64,000 bases of DNA from Maniola hyperantus (taxonomy: Eukaryota; Arthropoda; Insecta; Lepidoptera; Nymphalidae). The DNA is taken from positions 3,884,492 to 3,948,491 of the forward strand of contig NC_048560.1 of assembly GCF_902806685.2 (NCBI RefSeq), written 5' to 3'. The notes beneath the pieces were generated by a model. The model ran no database searches. It was not told where the DNA came from and saw only the letters and a list, made by a program, of their open reading frames with translations. A program made the position numbers and the translations under genes. Shown here one piece after another: positions 38,792 to 48,994 of this stretch; the first letter of the stretch is position 1; every line of letters starts with the position of its first letter.

Positions 38792-39029
38792 TCAGTACTC
38801 TTATTATAAAAAAGTTTGTTTGTTTGTTGGTTTATTGGTTTGTTAGTTTGTTGGTTTGTCCTTCAATCACGTCGCAACGGCACAACGGATTGACGTGATT
38901 TTTTTGTATGCGTATGGATAAAGACCTGGAGAGTGACATAGGCTACTTTTTATCCCGGAAAATCAAAGACTTCCCACGGGATTTTTAAAAACCTAATTCC
39001 ACGCGGACCAAGTCGCGGGCATCAGCTAG
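38792..39029 (+). mobile_element. HelD (GTTT), full-length
   Basis: TCAGTACTCTTATTATAAAA to GGGCATCAGCTAG before T. Confidence 0.9.
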
Positions 39030-39241
39030 TATTTGTCATATTTGAGAAATCGTCGATTCAGGATCAACCCGAGAGTTCCCTCACCCTAGTTCACTCTGGT
39101 ATCGATCTTACTTTGATATACGATGTAGGCCAACCTGCGGGGCTAACTCAGTGTCTAACACCGAATGATATTCACCGAGCTCATTTGAGAGGCGGCGCCT
39201 GCAACCCAAAATCCAAGATATTTTTCAATTTTACCAATGTA

Positions 39242-39558
39242 TAAGTCGCGGCACGTAAGTCTAGCGCCGAACAACACGTAGAAGCGATAGCTGGAACGCC
39301 CACGCAATTCCAGTGTACAGTGAATAATTGTGTTTATACTGCTGTTAATTTTTGTTGTTTTTTTGTTGTTCTTCCAGTGAGATGTTGTTTTTAGCTAAAT
39401 ACTATTAATTAATAAAAGAAATGAAACAAATCCTTACGTTAGATTATCAATAGCTAAATATTATTAATTAATTAAAGTAATGATTGTATTATAAGTACAC
39501 ATGCGCAGCTATCCCCCTCCACGTTTCGTTCAGCGCTAGACTTACGTGCCGCGACTTA
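39242..39558. mobile_element. MITE, 317 bp, TA target duplication
   Basis: Ends TAAGTCGCGGCACGTAAG and CTTACGTGCCGCGACTTA, about 32-bp inverted repeats, flanked by TA. The ends resemble those of the MITE at 36352. It contains a short internal duplication (TAGCTAAATA, twice). Confidence 0.85.
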
Positions 39559-39565
39559 TAGAACG

Positions 39566-39641
39566 TATTTTTAGGGTTCCGTACCTCAAAAGGGAAAACG
39601 GAACCCTTATAGGATCACTTTGTTGTCTGTCTGTCTGTCTG

Positions 39642-39720
<79 letters not shown>

Positions 39721-40098
39721 CTGTCCGTCTGTATGTCAAGAAACCTACAGGGTACTTCCCGTTGCCCTAGAATCATGAAATTTGCCAGGTAGGTAGATTT
39801 TATAGCTGACATTTGGGGAAAAATCTGAAAACCGTGAATAATATAATTAGGGTTAGATCACACAAAAAAAATTAAATTGTGGTCATGAACTAATAATTAG
39901 TATTTTCAACTTTCGAAGTGAGTGACTATATCAAGTGGGGTATCATATGAAAGGTCTTCACCTGTACATTCTAAAACAGATTTTTATTTATTTTTATGCA
40001 TCATAGTTTTTGAATTATCGTGCAAAATGTCGAAAAAATACGACTGTAGTACGGAACCCTCATTGCGCGAGCCTGACTCGCACTTGGCCGGTTTTTTT
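39566..40098 (+). mobile_element. MINE-E, most complete copy
   Basis: TTAGGGTTCCGTACCTCAAA, GACCTAGAATC-type centre (CCCTAGAATCATGAAATTTG), TATCAAGTGGGGTATCATAT, and ACGGAACCCTCATTGCGCGA to CACTTGGCCGG. Confidence 0.85.
39628..39738. repeat. (GTCT)n microsatellite within MINE-E
   Basis: About 27 four-base units with a GTG slip and GTCC variants. Confidence 0.95.
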
Positions 40099-40103
40099 AT
40101 TAT

Positions 40104-40165
40104 TATTCAATTAAACTTTTAGAAGTGCTTTTGAATCGTCACATGCAGTTACCAGTGGTTCGGAA
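40104..40165 (-). mobile_element. LINE-L scrap
   Basis: ATTCAATTAAACTTTTAGAA and CAGTTACCAGTGGTTCGG. Confidence 0.5.
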
Positions 40166-40435
40166 AGAAAATAACACCATTATCTAGTAGATAGCTAACT
40201 TCCCAATTTGTTAGCAACTTGATTCGCTAAAGTAATTATACTAAAGATTATTATGTAGGTAGTTTAGTTTATATTCACACATTTACCCAGAATGTACTCT
40301 CGAGGCACCTTATCCGAACGATATATGTCGTAAATATGGAGTGTAGTGCTCTAGGTACACTTCAGTAGGTGAACCATGTTCATTAAATGATCCACAGGAC
40401 AAAGTCATGACAGTTCTATTCAGGCGTAACTGCTG
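40166..40435. other. Unassigned spacer
   Basis: Nothing recognised. Confidence 0.4.
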
Positions 40436-40502
40436 CATATCACAGTGAGGCCCATGGTGTTATCCCTGGTTTTCACCAGGGATGGCCTCGGTGTGATATG
40501 TG
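40436..40502. repeat. Hairpin of about 66 bases
   Basis: CATATCACAGTGAGGCC and ATCCCTGG pair with CCAGGGAT and GGCCTCGGTGTGATATG, with small internal loops. Confidence 0.8.
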
Positions 40503-40519
40503 AAAGGGGTAATAGAGAG

Positions 40520-40662
40520 ATCTATATAAACTAACGTGGACAGACGACATCAAAAGAATCGCAGGGTACCGCTGGATTCAGGCAGCGCAAGACTGTGACG
40601 TGTTGAAGTCCCTACAAGAGACTTATGTCCAGCAGTAGACCTCTATTAGTTGACAATGATGA
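40520..40662 (+). mobile_element. RTE 3' end
   Basis: GTGGACAGACGACATCAAAA, CGCTGGATTCAGGCAGCGCA and CTTATGTCCAGCAGTAGACC, ending ATGATGATG. Confidence 0.7.
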
Positions 40663-41344
40663 TGAAAAGCTAAGGTATAACCTTTTACCTAATTGTCACA
40701 AAATAAATACAGTAACTGGCAAGAAATATTGTACATTAACATTTAGAATGACACATAGATCGGCTTTGTAGAGCGTTGTCTCTGTCACTCATACCTATGT
40801 GAGGTTTCGTTGGTCTCAACGACTGAGACATCGCTCGACGAAACCGCTATCTCTTTCTAAAGGTCGATGGACAATATTTCCTGCGAGGCACTGTACCTTT
40901 TTCTATCCGCAAATTTTTCCTGAAACGTGTGGTATCACCAGTCGTCTTCACACGAGCATCCACAAAGTGGCCTCAAGTGATACTACTTTGTCTTTTGTCT
41001 ACAAAACCTTTATGCGACAAAGAAAATTTTGTTCTACTTTTCCATTTTTAGCCATTTTTCCCCACTTAAAGATTTAATGATAAAAATGAAAAGTTTTATG
41101 ATTTACTCCCGGCCTTGCCTCGGCTTGCGTAGGCTTTTCTATTCTATACAACATGACATGATTGTAGATCTTAAAAAAATTTCTCGTGAAATTTTCTAAA
41201 TGATACTTAGCGAAAACCGCATTGAGGTCCATTAGGAAAATCTTTTTCCAAGGAAAACAAATTGGGGGGTTTTTAATAACTTTAAGTTATGCAAACCTTA
41301 TAGGTATCTCGCTAACGTCATTATTACGTTTGATAGATTCAGAT
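40663..41344. other. Unassigned, one inverted repeat
   Basis: GAGGTTTCGTTG and CGACGAAACC pair near 40800-40845. The rest is unrecognised. The plus frame 40799-41077 has no domain. Confidence 0.35.
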
Positions 41345-41418
41345 CCCAAATTGTCACTGCCGGGAATCGAGCCTATGACCTAAGACCGCGCTCACCACTG
41401 TGCCAGGGACGTCGTCGA
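41345..41418 (-). mobile_element. SINE2 tRNA head
   Basis: Minus strand: CTGGCACAGTGGTGAGCG (A box) and GGCTCGATTCCCGGCAG (B box). Confidence 0.65.
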
Positions 41419-41454
41419 AAGACGAGGTGATAAATCTAATAGTAAGATTGCCTG

Positions 41455-41730
41455 TTTTCATCTTTAGGACGAAGGATGCCAGCGGGACCTAAAACTCCGC
41501 TGTCCGTCTGTCTGTCTGTCCGTCCGTCTGTCTGTCAGCAGGCTATATCTCATAAACTGTATAGTCGTAAAGGGTTGAAATTTTTACAGAGTGTGTATTT
41601 TCTATTGCCGTATAACAACAAATGATAAGAATTTCAAAATGGCCGCCATGCAAATTAAAAAAAAAGTGTTTTTTCTTGTACGATTGTGCGGAACCTTTGT
41701 ATGTGAGTCTGATACGCACTTGACACAACA
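41455..41730 (+). mobile_element. MINE-P
   Basis: GCCAGCGGGACCTAAAA, (GTCY)n, CATAAACTGTATAGTCGTAA, CTATTGCCGTATAACAACAA and TGTGCGGAACCTTTGTATGT. Confidence 0.65.
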
Positions 41731-41944
41731 ACAATATGTAACAATATGTAACTAATTTACATATTAAAAATTACAAGCAAAAGCTGGTTCAATATCAGTT
41801 AAGTCTATTTGATAGAGCTAGTAATTCAAGCAAGTAGAATGAGTATGACAATAATTCAAAAGCGCACTACCTCATTACTGGAGAGAAATGGAGATCAATT
41901 TATATAAGACGCGATCAAAGACATTGCAATTGTTAGCAAGTAGC

Positions 41945-42008
41945 AAGTTGGTAGAGGATAAATGACGCAATCGGTAACTCGCAAAGTTTGGATTGAGATG
42001 CTATTTAT
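41945..42008 (+). repeat. Dispersed repeat Y, copy 1
   Basis: AGAGGATAAATGACGCAATC and AACTCGCAAAGTTTGGATTG recur at 43028-43102. Confidence 0.6.
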
Positions 42009-42074
42009 CATAGAACAGCTTATATGATAGGTTTGAATCACATTTAGAAGGGGTAATATAAAAGGCAGTCACTG

Positions 42075-42270
42075 AAAATCAGCGTTGGGGCGTCTGGTAC
42101 CTGAGATATTTTGCTATAGAGGTTTGTGTCTGAGGGGCCCGACGTCTCAACACAAGTTGAGTGGCCTACCTGTTTGAGGTGTTGCACTGCTGTACAGGAC
42201 GATATTGCCTACACCATGTAGCTGTACCTATATGATACCTCGAATAAACATTATTCTATTCTATTCTTCT
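42075..42270 (+). mobile_element. LINE 3' end with (ATTCT)n
   Basis: GTGTTGCACTGCTGTACAGG and TGATACCTCGAATAAACATT, then (ATTCT)n. Confidence 0.5.
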
Positions 42271-42289
42271 ATGATAAAATTGCGAATTG

Positions 42290-42510
42290 CCGCTGGCTCA
42301 GTGCAGATTGGCAGACTTCACACACCTTTGAGAACATTGTGAGAAATCTCGAACATGCAGGTTTCCTCACGATGCGATGGTTTCCTTCGCTATTAAACCA
42401 AGTGATATTTAATTGCTGACGCACCTCCGAAAATTTAGAGGTGTATGTCCGGGAACAAATCCCCTACCTCCCGTATTGGAGACGGACGTCTCAACCAAAC
42501 TATCACGGTT
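42290..42510 (-). mobile_element. SINE1, old copy
   Basis: GTGCAGATTGGCAGACTTCA to GACGGACGTCTCAACCA. B box mutated. Confidence 0.65.
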
Positions 42511-42552
42511 ATTTTTTTAAATGTTTTATTATGGAACCCTGAAAATGGTATA

Positions 42553-42940
42553 TGCTATTTTAGCGTTTAAACTATCGTTAGTGATTTCCATTATACATAT
42601 CTCACACCCGGCTTTACTCACGTATTTAGTCGACGTCAGCCCGACTAGTTTCAGACCCATCCGGGGTCCTTTTTCACAGGGAAACAGCGCACGCGTTGCA
42701 GTTAAGACTCAACTGTGAAAAAGGACCCCGGATGGGTTCGAAAGTAGTTGGGCTAACGTCGACTAAACACGTGAGTAAAGCTGGGTGTGAGATATGTTTT
42801 AGCGTTTAAACTACCGTGAGTGATTTCCATTATACTGAACTAGCTACTAGATGCTAACTAACTGAAACTAGTCGGGCTAACGTCGACTACACACGTGAGT
42901 AAGCCGGGACAGATAGTATTTATAATGAGATATGTTTAAT
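42553..42940. mobile_element. Foldback element with repeated end modules
   Basis: CTCACACCCGGCTTTACTCA ... GGACCCCGGATGGG arms pair across 42590-42800. TTTTAGCGTTTAAACTA and GTGATTTCCATTATAC flank both sides in direct orientation, and a third partial arm follows at 42862-42912. Confidence 0.75.
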
Positions 42941-43027
42941 GGTATATGCTGTCATTTCTACTATCTTATTTCGAATTCTGTGGATACCTATTTATATGAG
43001 AAGCAATTGACGCCAGCCGGATTGTTA

Positions 43028-43102
43028 CCAACTTGTTAGAGGATAAATGATCCAATCCAATCGGTAGCTCGCAAAGTTTGGATTGAGATGTCGTTTATCA
43101 TT
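43028..43102 (+). repeat. Dispersed repeat Y, copy 2
   Basis: Matches 41945-42008 with a short CCAAT insertion. Confidence 0.6.
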
Positions 43103-43198
43103 GCATTCCAAACGTGGAAGCGAAGAAATAGGGATTTATATACCTAGTGGAAACTTTTGGTTGACGTTCCATTGATATTTGTTGGAGGAACCGAAAAA

Positions 43199-43488
43199 TC
43201 AGTACCCCAATTATCAGTACACCTATCATAAATGCTAAAGTGTGTTTGTTTGTTGGTTTATTGGTTTTTTGGTTTGTTGTTTTGTTGGGTTGTCCTTCAA
43301 TCACGTCGCTATTCGATTCAATTTCGTTTATTTCAAATTCGTATTCAATGCACGGAGCAACGGATTGACGTGGTTTTTTGCATGGGTATAGTTTAAGACC
43401 TAGAGAGCACTTTTTATCCCGGAAAATCAATTCCCACAGGATTTTTAAAACCTAAATCCACGCGTACGAAGTCGCGGGCATCAGCTAG
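43199..43488 (+). mobile_element. HelD (GTTT) with 42-bp insertion
   Basis: TCAGTACCCCAATTATCAGT to GGCATCAGCTAG before T. CACGTCGC is separated from GGAGCAACGG by TATTCGATTCAATTTCG and more. Confidence 0.8.
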
Positions 43489-43715
43489 TGTCGAATAAAA
43501 GTATCCTTTTATTCTATTAAAATCAGTAATAAATTCAACGTGTTTTAACCAAAATGAACAATCATTTCGCAACCCGTATGTTACGAATAGATTACTTTTC
43601 GGTAACGTAATAATGTCGATTTATGATGGCTTTCTGAACACAGGAAATTAAAGAACGCCAATACAAAAATTCACATGCACATTATTTTCGTTCCCTTCCT
43701 GAATATAAAATCTAA

Positions 43716-44361
43716 GGGTGGGTTCACATCTGATCTTTTCTCCGATCACGATCACGTAACAAAAAAGGATTTTAATGGTGGGTTCGATCATGATCACGTA
43801 TTATTGTATCGAAAATAAAGGGTCGGTCCCCACTTAATCTTTTGTTGATTACAATCACATATATTAATCATACCTACCAAAAATGTTTTTAAGTTTAACA
43901 GCTTATTTTAGCATGATCATCCGCCCATTCTGCCATTGATCGCTATTGTATGGCAGCTACAAATTTTTCCTGCTTTAATTTCACACACCTATCACGACGA
44001 GCACAATATCTGAAACGCGTTGATGATTGATCGAAAACGATCGAATTTTTGTGTTGTTCGAGCCATAGTCCATAACAGCTCATTAAACTGATCGTAGTAA
44101 CTATTTATTATTAGATAGCAAACATTTTATTTGTCCACCAAATCATTCACAACAATGACGGTCACAAATGGGTAAGACAATTTTACAAATGAATAGCTCA
44201 ACGTGAAACAAATAAGGTTTCCCATTCAGCACGTAGCTGCATTAAACAACAACCCTGTTTTTCACGCGTATTACAAATTGCGTCCAATAGCTTGGTTATG
44301 ATCGCGGTAAGAATGCGCATCGGGATCGTGATCGACGAAAACAGTAGGTGTGGACTCACCC
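43716..44361. mobile_element. Harbinger-type MITE, 646 bp
   Basis: Ends GGGTGGGTTCACATCTGATC and the complement of GTAGGTGTGGACTCACCC, with direct TAA at 43713-43715 and 44362-44364. It has many GATCACGATC-type motifs inside and no transposase frame I recognise. Confidence 0.75.
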
Positions 44362-44600
44362 TAATAAATTGAGGGGAGTAACAATATAATATACTAGGCA
44401 TAGTGTATGAGCATTTAATTTTGTAAAAAGGTTTTGTGTCCAAAGTGTTCATAATATTATTTTGCTTTTGCTTGGAATTTAAAAGAATAACGTTACTTAT
44501 CAATTCCTGATAATATTTGTGAGTGAAGCACAAAAACTCATTTTGAGGTGTGCGCTGTGATTTAATGAGCATTATCACTTGTCAGCAGGTCTGATTGTAG

Positions 44601-44680
44601 CCCTCCCTGGCGCAGTGGTAAGCGCTATGGTCATATTAGTGGGAGGTCCTGGGTTCGATTCCTGGCAGGGATTTGGGATA
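44601..44680 (+). mobile_element. SINE2 tRNA head
   Basis: TGGCGCAGTGGTAAGCGC (A box) and GGTTCGATTCCTGGCAGGG (B box), both good matches. It is cut after TTTGGGATA. An inverted SINE2 tail scrap precedes it. Confidence 0.8.
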
Positions 44681-44771
44681 CTTCCTAAAATCGGTTAAAC
44701 TATTGGGTCGTATTGGGTCGTGAAAAGCTAGCAGACAGACAGACAGACACACTTTCGCATTTATAATAATG
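44681..44771 (-). mobile_element. HelD (GACA) 5' part, fused to SINE2 head
   Basis: AAAATCGGTTAAACTATTGG, GACA run and CGCATTTATAATAATGGA. Confidence 0.7.
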
Positions 44772-44783
44772 GATTAATCATTA

Positions 44784-44932
44784 TGCCGGCTCCACACGTT
44801 GGCCCCAACGCTTGCCCCAACATTGTTCGCCTAACACTGTTCGCTTCGTTGGCGAAGCCAATTGGCTTTGCCAACGTTGGGCGAACAGTGTTGTGGCCAG
44901 CGTTGGGGCCAACGTGTGGAGCCGGCGTTACA
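44784..44932. mobile_element. Foldback MITE, about 150 bp
   Basis: GCCGGCTCCACACGTTGGCC faces GGCCAACGTGTGGAGCCGGC, and GTTCGCCTAACACTGTTCGC has an inverted counterpart. Arms span about 60 bp. Confidence 0.85.
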
Positions 44933-44961
44933 ATATTACATATACTACACATTGAGTTTTT

Positions 44962-44996
44962 ATACCAACCCGTAAAACCGGGAGTCAGCTAGTTTG
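44962..44996 (+). mobile_element. Helitron-like 3' end scrap
   Basis: ACCCGTAAAACCGGGAGTCA then GCTAG before T, with a CCCG/CGGG hairpin. Confidence 0.45.
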
Positions 44997-45183
44997 TACA
45001 TAAAATAAAAAGAATTCTAGTCAAGAGGTGGACGTAGTCCTCATACCCTGATCAAGGCTTTTATATTTATTCTTATGACACCGAGAAGCTGCCTAAGGAC
45101 TATTCTGAGACCTTTTTTATTCGGAATTCGGAATAATGTTTCATAAAGGGTCATTTTATCGTCGGCCTTCCTTGAGTTTTAAC

Positions 45184-45285
45184 CATCGATATAAATGACA
45201 AGATATGCCCAAGCGAACAAAATTTTTACGGTTTTGGAACCAAATAAATCAGCGCCACCTCTTAGATACTAATGAACGACCGATC
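45184..45285 (+). repeat. Repeat O, 5' part
   Basis: GATATAAATGACAAGATATG to TAGATACTAATGAACGACC. Confidence 0.65.
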
Positions 45286-45339
45286 TTTTTTGTAAACTGT
45301 CATTAGTGTGCAATAACGTATATACATACACACATACAT

Positions 45340-45424
45340 ACCCGGCTTTACTCACGTGTTTAGTCGACTTAGGCCGGGTGTGACATATGTATAATGGAAA
45401 TCACTCACGATAGAACGCTAAAAT
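45340..45424. mobile_element. Fragment of the 42553 foldback family
   Basis: CCGGCTTTACTCACGTGTTT, then GCCGGGTGTGACATATGTAT and AATGGAAATCACTCACGATA, inverted relative to the arm at 42566. Confidence 0.65.
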
Positions 45425-45790
45425 ATTCCATAAGTGTTTTTTTTGTCACTTTGAGTACGAAACACAGAATAGGTACTAAAAACATAATAAAAACTTGTAA
45501 AATATGACGCCATTAACAAAAGGCATACAAAAGGGGATTTTTTATTTGTGGCTGTGCAAAAAGGATCTTCGTTTTAGTCTGTTATGCAAACAAATGGCGG
45601 TAAATTAATTGTGGTACCGATTTTCCCAATAAATAATTTACCAACCACAGCTCGCTCGGGATATTTTTCTCTCCAAATATTGAAGTTTGGGGGCAATTCT
45701 TTAATTTGTTTTCTTTTAATTTCAATTACTATTGCTGAGCTAGCTTCAAATATTGGTAAACCATTAGGTTCCTGCCTTTTGTTTGCAATA

Positions 45791-45984
45791 CTGGTGACTG
45801 ACTGACTGATCTATCAACGCACAGCGCAAACTATGCGACGGATCGGACTGAAAGGCATGCAGATTGCTATTATGATATAGACATTCGCTAAGAAAGGATT
45901 TTTGAAAATTCAATCCCTAAGGTGGTGAAATAGGGGTTTGAAATTTGTGTAGTCCACGCGGATGAAGTCGCGAGCATAAGCTAG
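45791..45984 (+). mobile_element. HelG, 5' truncated
   Basis: GGTGACTGACTGACTGATC to GTCGCGAGCATAAGCTAG before T. Confidence 0.8.
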
Positions 45985-46099
45985 TCAAAATATAAATCGG
46001 ATCAGTAGTTTGGGCTACAGTGGAAAATACATTAATACGTTATACATAGACTGATAAAATCACAACCCTTTCTTTTGGCTTTACCAAAGTCGGGTAAAA

Positions 46100-46462
46100 T
46101 TAGAAATATAGCGGCCTCAGTGACTAACGTTAGGTAGGGTTAGGGGTAAAGGGTTAAATAGATTTCGTGAGCGGTTGAAATTTTCTTAACCAACAGATCT
46201 TGTTTCTAATGTGTAAACTTGCCCTAATATGTCTCTATAAATCGTACCCGTTGTGAGTTACTGTGAATTGCGACACAACTTTTTGACCCCACTCGGCCCT
46301 ACTTTATAGTCGAATTAAGAGCTTCCGCCAACTTTACACTCGACCGTGGAAAGTTTCCCTAATGGCCCCTAAATATGCGTAACAACTTACATAATATATG
46401 TATACATATAACTACTCGACCCGCGTACCTACAGTCAGATTCGTTACCAAATAAATATCCTA
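46100..46462. repeat. Tandem duplication unit, copy 1
   Basis: TTAGAAATATAGCGGCCTCA through CGTACCCGTTGTGAGTTACT to TCGTTACCAAATAAATATCC. Over 90 percent similar by eye to copy 2. Confidence 0.9.
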
Positions 46463-46678
46463 TCAATACCCATATTATAAATGCGAAACTCTGTTTGTTT
46501 GTTGGTTTGTCCTTCAATCACGTCGCAACGGAGCAACGAATTGACGTAATTTTTTGCATGGTTATTGTTTAAGACCTGGAGAGTGACAAAGGCTACTTTT
46601 ATCGCGAAAAATCAAAGAGTTCCCACGGGATTTTTATAAACCTTAATCCATGCGTACGAAGTCGTGGGCATCAGCTAG
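46463..46678 (+). mobile_element. HelD (GTTT) between duplication copies
   Basis: TCAATACCCATATTATAAAT to GGCATCAGCTAG. The following T begins copy 2. Confidence 0.9.
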
Positions 46679-47023
46679 TTAGAAATATAGCGGCTTCAGT
46701 GACTAATGTTAGGTAGTTAAGGGTTAAATAGATTTCGTAAGCTGTTGAAATTTTCTTAACCAACAGATCTTGTTTCTAATGTGTAAACTTGCCCTAATAT
46801 GTATCTATAAATCGTACCCGTTGTGAGTTACTGTGAATTGCGACACAACTTTTTGACCCCACTCCGTCCTACTTTATAGTCGAATTAAGAGCTTCCGCCA
46901 ACTTCACACTCGACTCGAAAGTTTCCCTAATGGCCCCTAAATATGCGTAACAACTTACATAATATATAACTACTAGAACCGCGTACCTACAGTCAGATTT
47001 GTTACCAAATAAAATATATCCTA
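46679..47023. repeat. Tandem duplication unit, copy 2
   Basis: TTAGAAATATAGCGGCTTCA to TTGTTACCAAATAAAATATA and TCCTA. Confidence 0.9.
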
Positions 47024-47212
47024 TCTCTATATATAAAAATGAATCGATAAATGTGTTGCTGATCCCAAATCTCGAGAACAGCTGTACCGATTTCGCTAAT
47101 CCTTTTTTTATTATATTACGAGTACTTACGTACGTACTTAAAGTACGAGAATGGAAAAATTAAAAAATTTGAATCGGCTGTTAGGCGGTACGAAGTTCGC
47201 CGGGGCAGCTAG
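47024..47212 (+). mobile_element. HelF after duplication copy 2
   Basis: TCTCTATATATAAAAATGAA to CGCCGGGGCAGCTAG before T. Confidence 0.85.
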
Positions 47213-47238
47213 TTACTAATGATTTTAAGCTTATTTCG

Positions 47239-47448
47239 ATAGGCGTTGGAGTCCCAAGGTGCTGGAATGGCGACCTCGCACCATAAGACGCAGTGTTGAA
47301 AGACCCCCGCTAGGTAGACGGACGACATCAGACGTGTCGCAGGGAGCCGCTGAATTCAGGCGGCGCAATACCGTGGCGTGTGAAAGTCCTACAAGAGACC
47401 TATGTCCAGCTGTGGACGTCTATCGGTTGATGATGATGATGATGATGT
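47239..47448 (+). mobile_element. RTE 3' end
   Basis: GGAGTCCCAAGGTGCTGGAA, LEWRPRT in the ancestral frame, CCTATGTCCAGCTGTGGACG and (GAT)n. It is followed by a MINE end at 47460-47512. Confidence 0.75.
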
Positions 47449-47459
47449 TGACATATTCA

Positions 47460-47512
47460 TCGTACGGAACCCTCCCACGCGAGTTCATCTAGCACTTGTC
47501 CGGTTTTTATTT
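47460..47512 (+). mobile_element. MINE right end
   Basis: CATCGTACGGAACCCTCCCA and TAGCACTTGTCCGGTTTTT. Confidence 0.5.
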
Positions 47513-47943
47513 ATAGGTGAGAAGAAAGCTGATCGCAAACCTAGGTATTGTTGAAAAATTACGCCAACATTTCGTGGGTAACTTTTCAGAAATGGAGTGT
47601 AAAGTTCGTAAAAGCCGCTAATTCAGCAAAAGTAGTTTTACATTCAGCCCGCGCTGAAAGTTGAGACGGAAATCCTGCTATAGTACAATGGGCACGATTT
47701 ATAGAGACAGTTCATACTTTGTTAATACATTAAACTACCATGTAGTTAAAGCGATTTTCGATGTCCCTTTTATTTACCTTCTTAGATGACTATTTTTTTG
47801 TAAATAGTAAAATAACAAAATGGTGTAAGTAAAGTATTTAAGTATGTAAATGTTAAAGTAATAGTTAAAATTAATTAAAAGTAATTAATTAATTAGTTAA
47901 AAGTAATAGTAAAATTAATAGAAATAAGTTAGTCATTTAGACT
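47513..47943. other. Unassigned, (AATTA)-rich
   Basis: Repeated TTAAAAGTAATAG/TTAATTAA motifs at 47820-47930. Confidence 0.4.
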
Positions 47944-48330
47944 TAGATCCGAACACATGCCATTAGGCAAGTTTAAACATTTAATGAGGAAAAGGTATTC
48001 TCCCAATTGCGAAGTATGTGGTAAGGTAGAAGATGTCTCGCACTTACTATTGGCATGTGTATACACACATAGTATTGTCATAATTTGAGAGAAACACTAA
48101 CGTGTGAACTAAATTAAAATTTTATGAATATTGGTATTTTTAACTGTATTTTGAACAAACCTTCGAGCATTTCGGCAGTGAAAGTGTATAAATTTATTAG
48201 TGATTCTCTTAAATTGATATAGTTTTAGGTTTAATTATGTAGTTTGATTTTAATTTAGTTTGTAACGATGGGGCTGGCATATAGATTATCTGTAAAAGCC
48301 CCTTACAAAATAACAGATTAAAAAAAAAGA
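47944..48330 (+). pseudogene. LINE ORF2 C-terminal zinc-knuckle relic and 3' UTR
   Basis: The frame HMPLGKFKHLMRKRYSPNCE then VCGKVEDVSHLLLACV shows the C-x2-C-x(n)-H-x4-C motif found at the C-terminus of R1/Jockey/I-type LINE ORF2. It then breaks. A 3' UTR with CTGTAAAAGCCCCTTACAAA and a terminal A run follows. 5'-truncated and non-functional. Confidence 0.65.
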
Positions 48331-48350
48331 CCAATTTTGTTGTACACAAT

Positions 48351-48622
48351 GGTACTGATTCTGAGCACAATTAAATTTTAGAGCATTCGCATCCTCTTCT
48401 TACTAATATTATATGAAAAGGACAGACATAGTTTGACAGTTTTAAATTTAATTTAGAGCCGTCAGATCTCGTGACTTTAGCTGCCAGTCGCAAGCGTATC
48501 GTTTAAAGTAGCGTGCAAATTTAGAGCCTTTAAATGTAAAATTCATGTGCCGTCCTTTTTTAGCAATATTAAAAAGAAGAGGATGCAGATACTCTAAATT
48601 TAGTTTAGCGAAAATCAGCGCC
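48351..48622. mobile_element. Foldback MITE, copy 1
   Basis: GGTACTGATTCTGAGC and TTTTAGAGCATTCGCATCCT, with inverted AGGATGCAGATACTCTAAA and AATCAGCGCC at the other end. Confidence 0.75.
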
Positions 48623-48649
48623 ATTTCTCTACATTTCTCATTATTTCAA

Positions 48650-48875
48650 TTTATTCAGATACAAGTTAGCCCTTGACTGCAATCTTACCTGGTTAAGTGA
48701 TGATGCCGTCTAAGATGGAAGCGGGCTGACCTGGAAGGGGTATAGCAGTTTTTATTAAACCCATGTCCCTTTGGTTTCTACACGGCATCGTACCGGAACG
48801 CTAAAATCGCTTGGCGACACGTCTTTGCCGGTAGAGTAGTAGTAACTAGCCACGGCCGAAATCTCCCACCAGACA
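48650..48875 (-). mobile_element. SINE2 body and tail
   Basis: TTATTCAGATACAAGTTAGC to GGCCGAAATCTCCCACCAGA. The head is replaced by an RTE scrap. Confidence 0.7.
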
Positions 48876-48889
48876 TAAGTTTACTCTAG

Positions 48890-48985
48890 TTCTCCTACGA
48901 ATCTCTTGATTTCTAATTTGATCACTAGAGAAACTCCAAGCATAGCTCGCTCCATAGCTCACTGAGTAACTCTGATCTTTCTTAT
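48890..48985 (-). mobile_element. RTE scrap
   Basis: ATTTGATCACTAGAGAAACT and AAGCATAGCTCGCTCCATAG, complement of the RTE SLRD region. Confidence 0.55.
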
Positions 48986-48994
48986 GAAGATAGT

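Noticed and set aside
39542..39812. Frames rich in Asp-Arg-Gln-Thr or Cys-Leu-Ser-Val repeats
   Set aside because: They are translations of the (GTCT)n microsatellite inside MINE-E.
44198..44578. 126-codon minus frame
   Set aside because: It crosses the right boundary of the 43716-44361 MITE and shows no domain.
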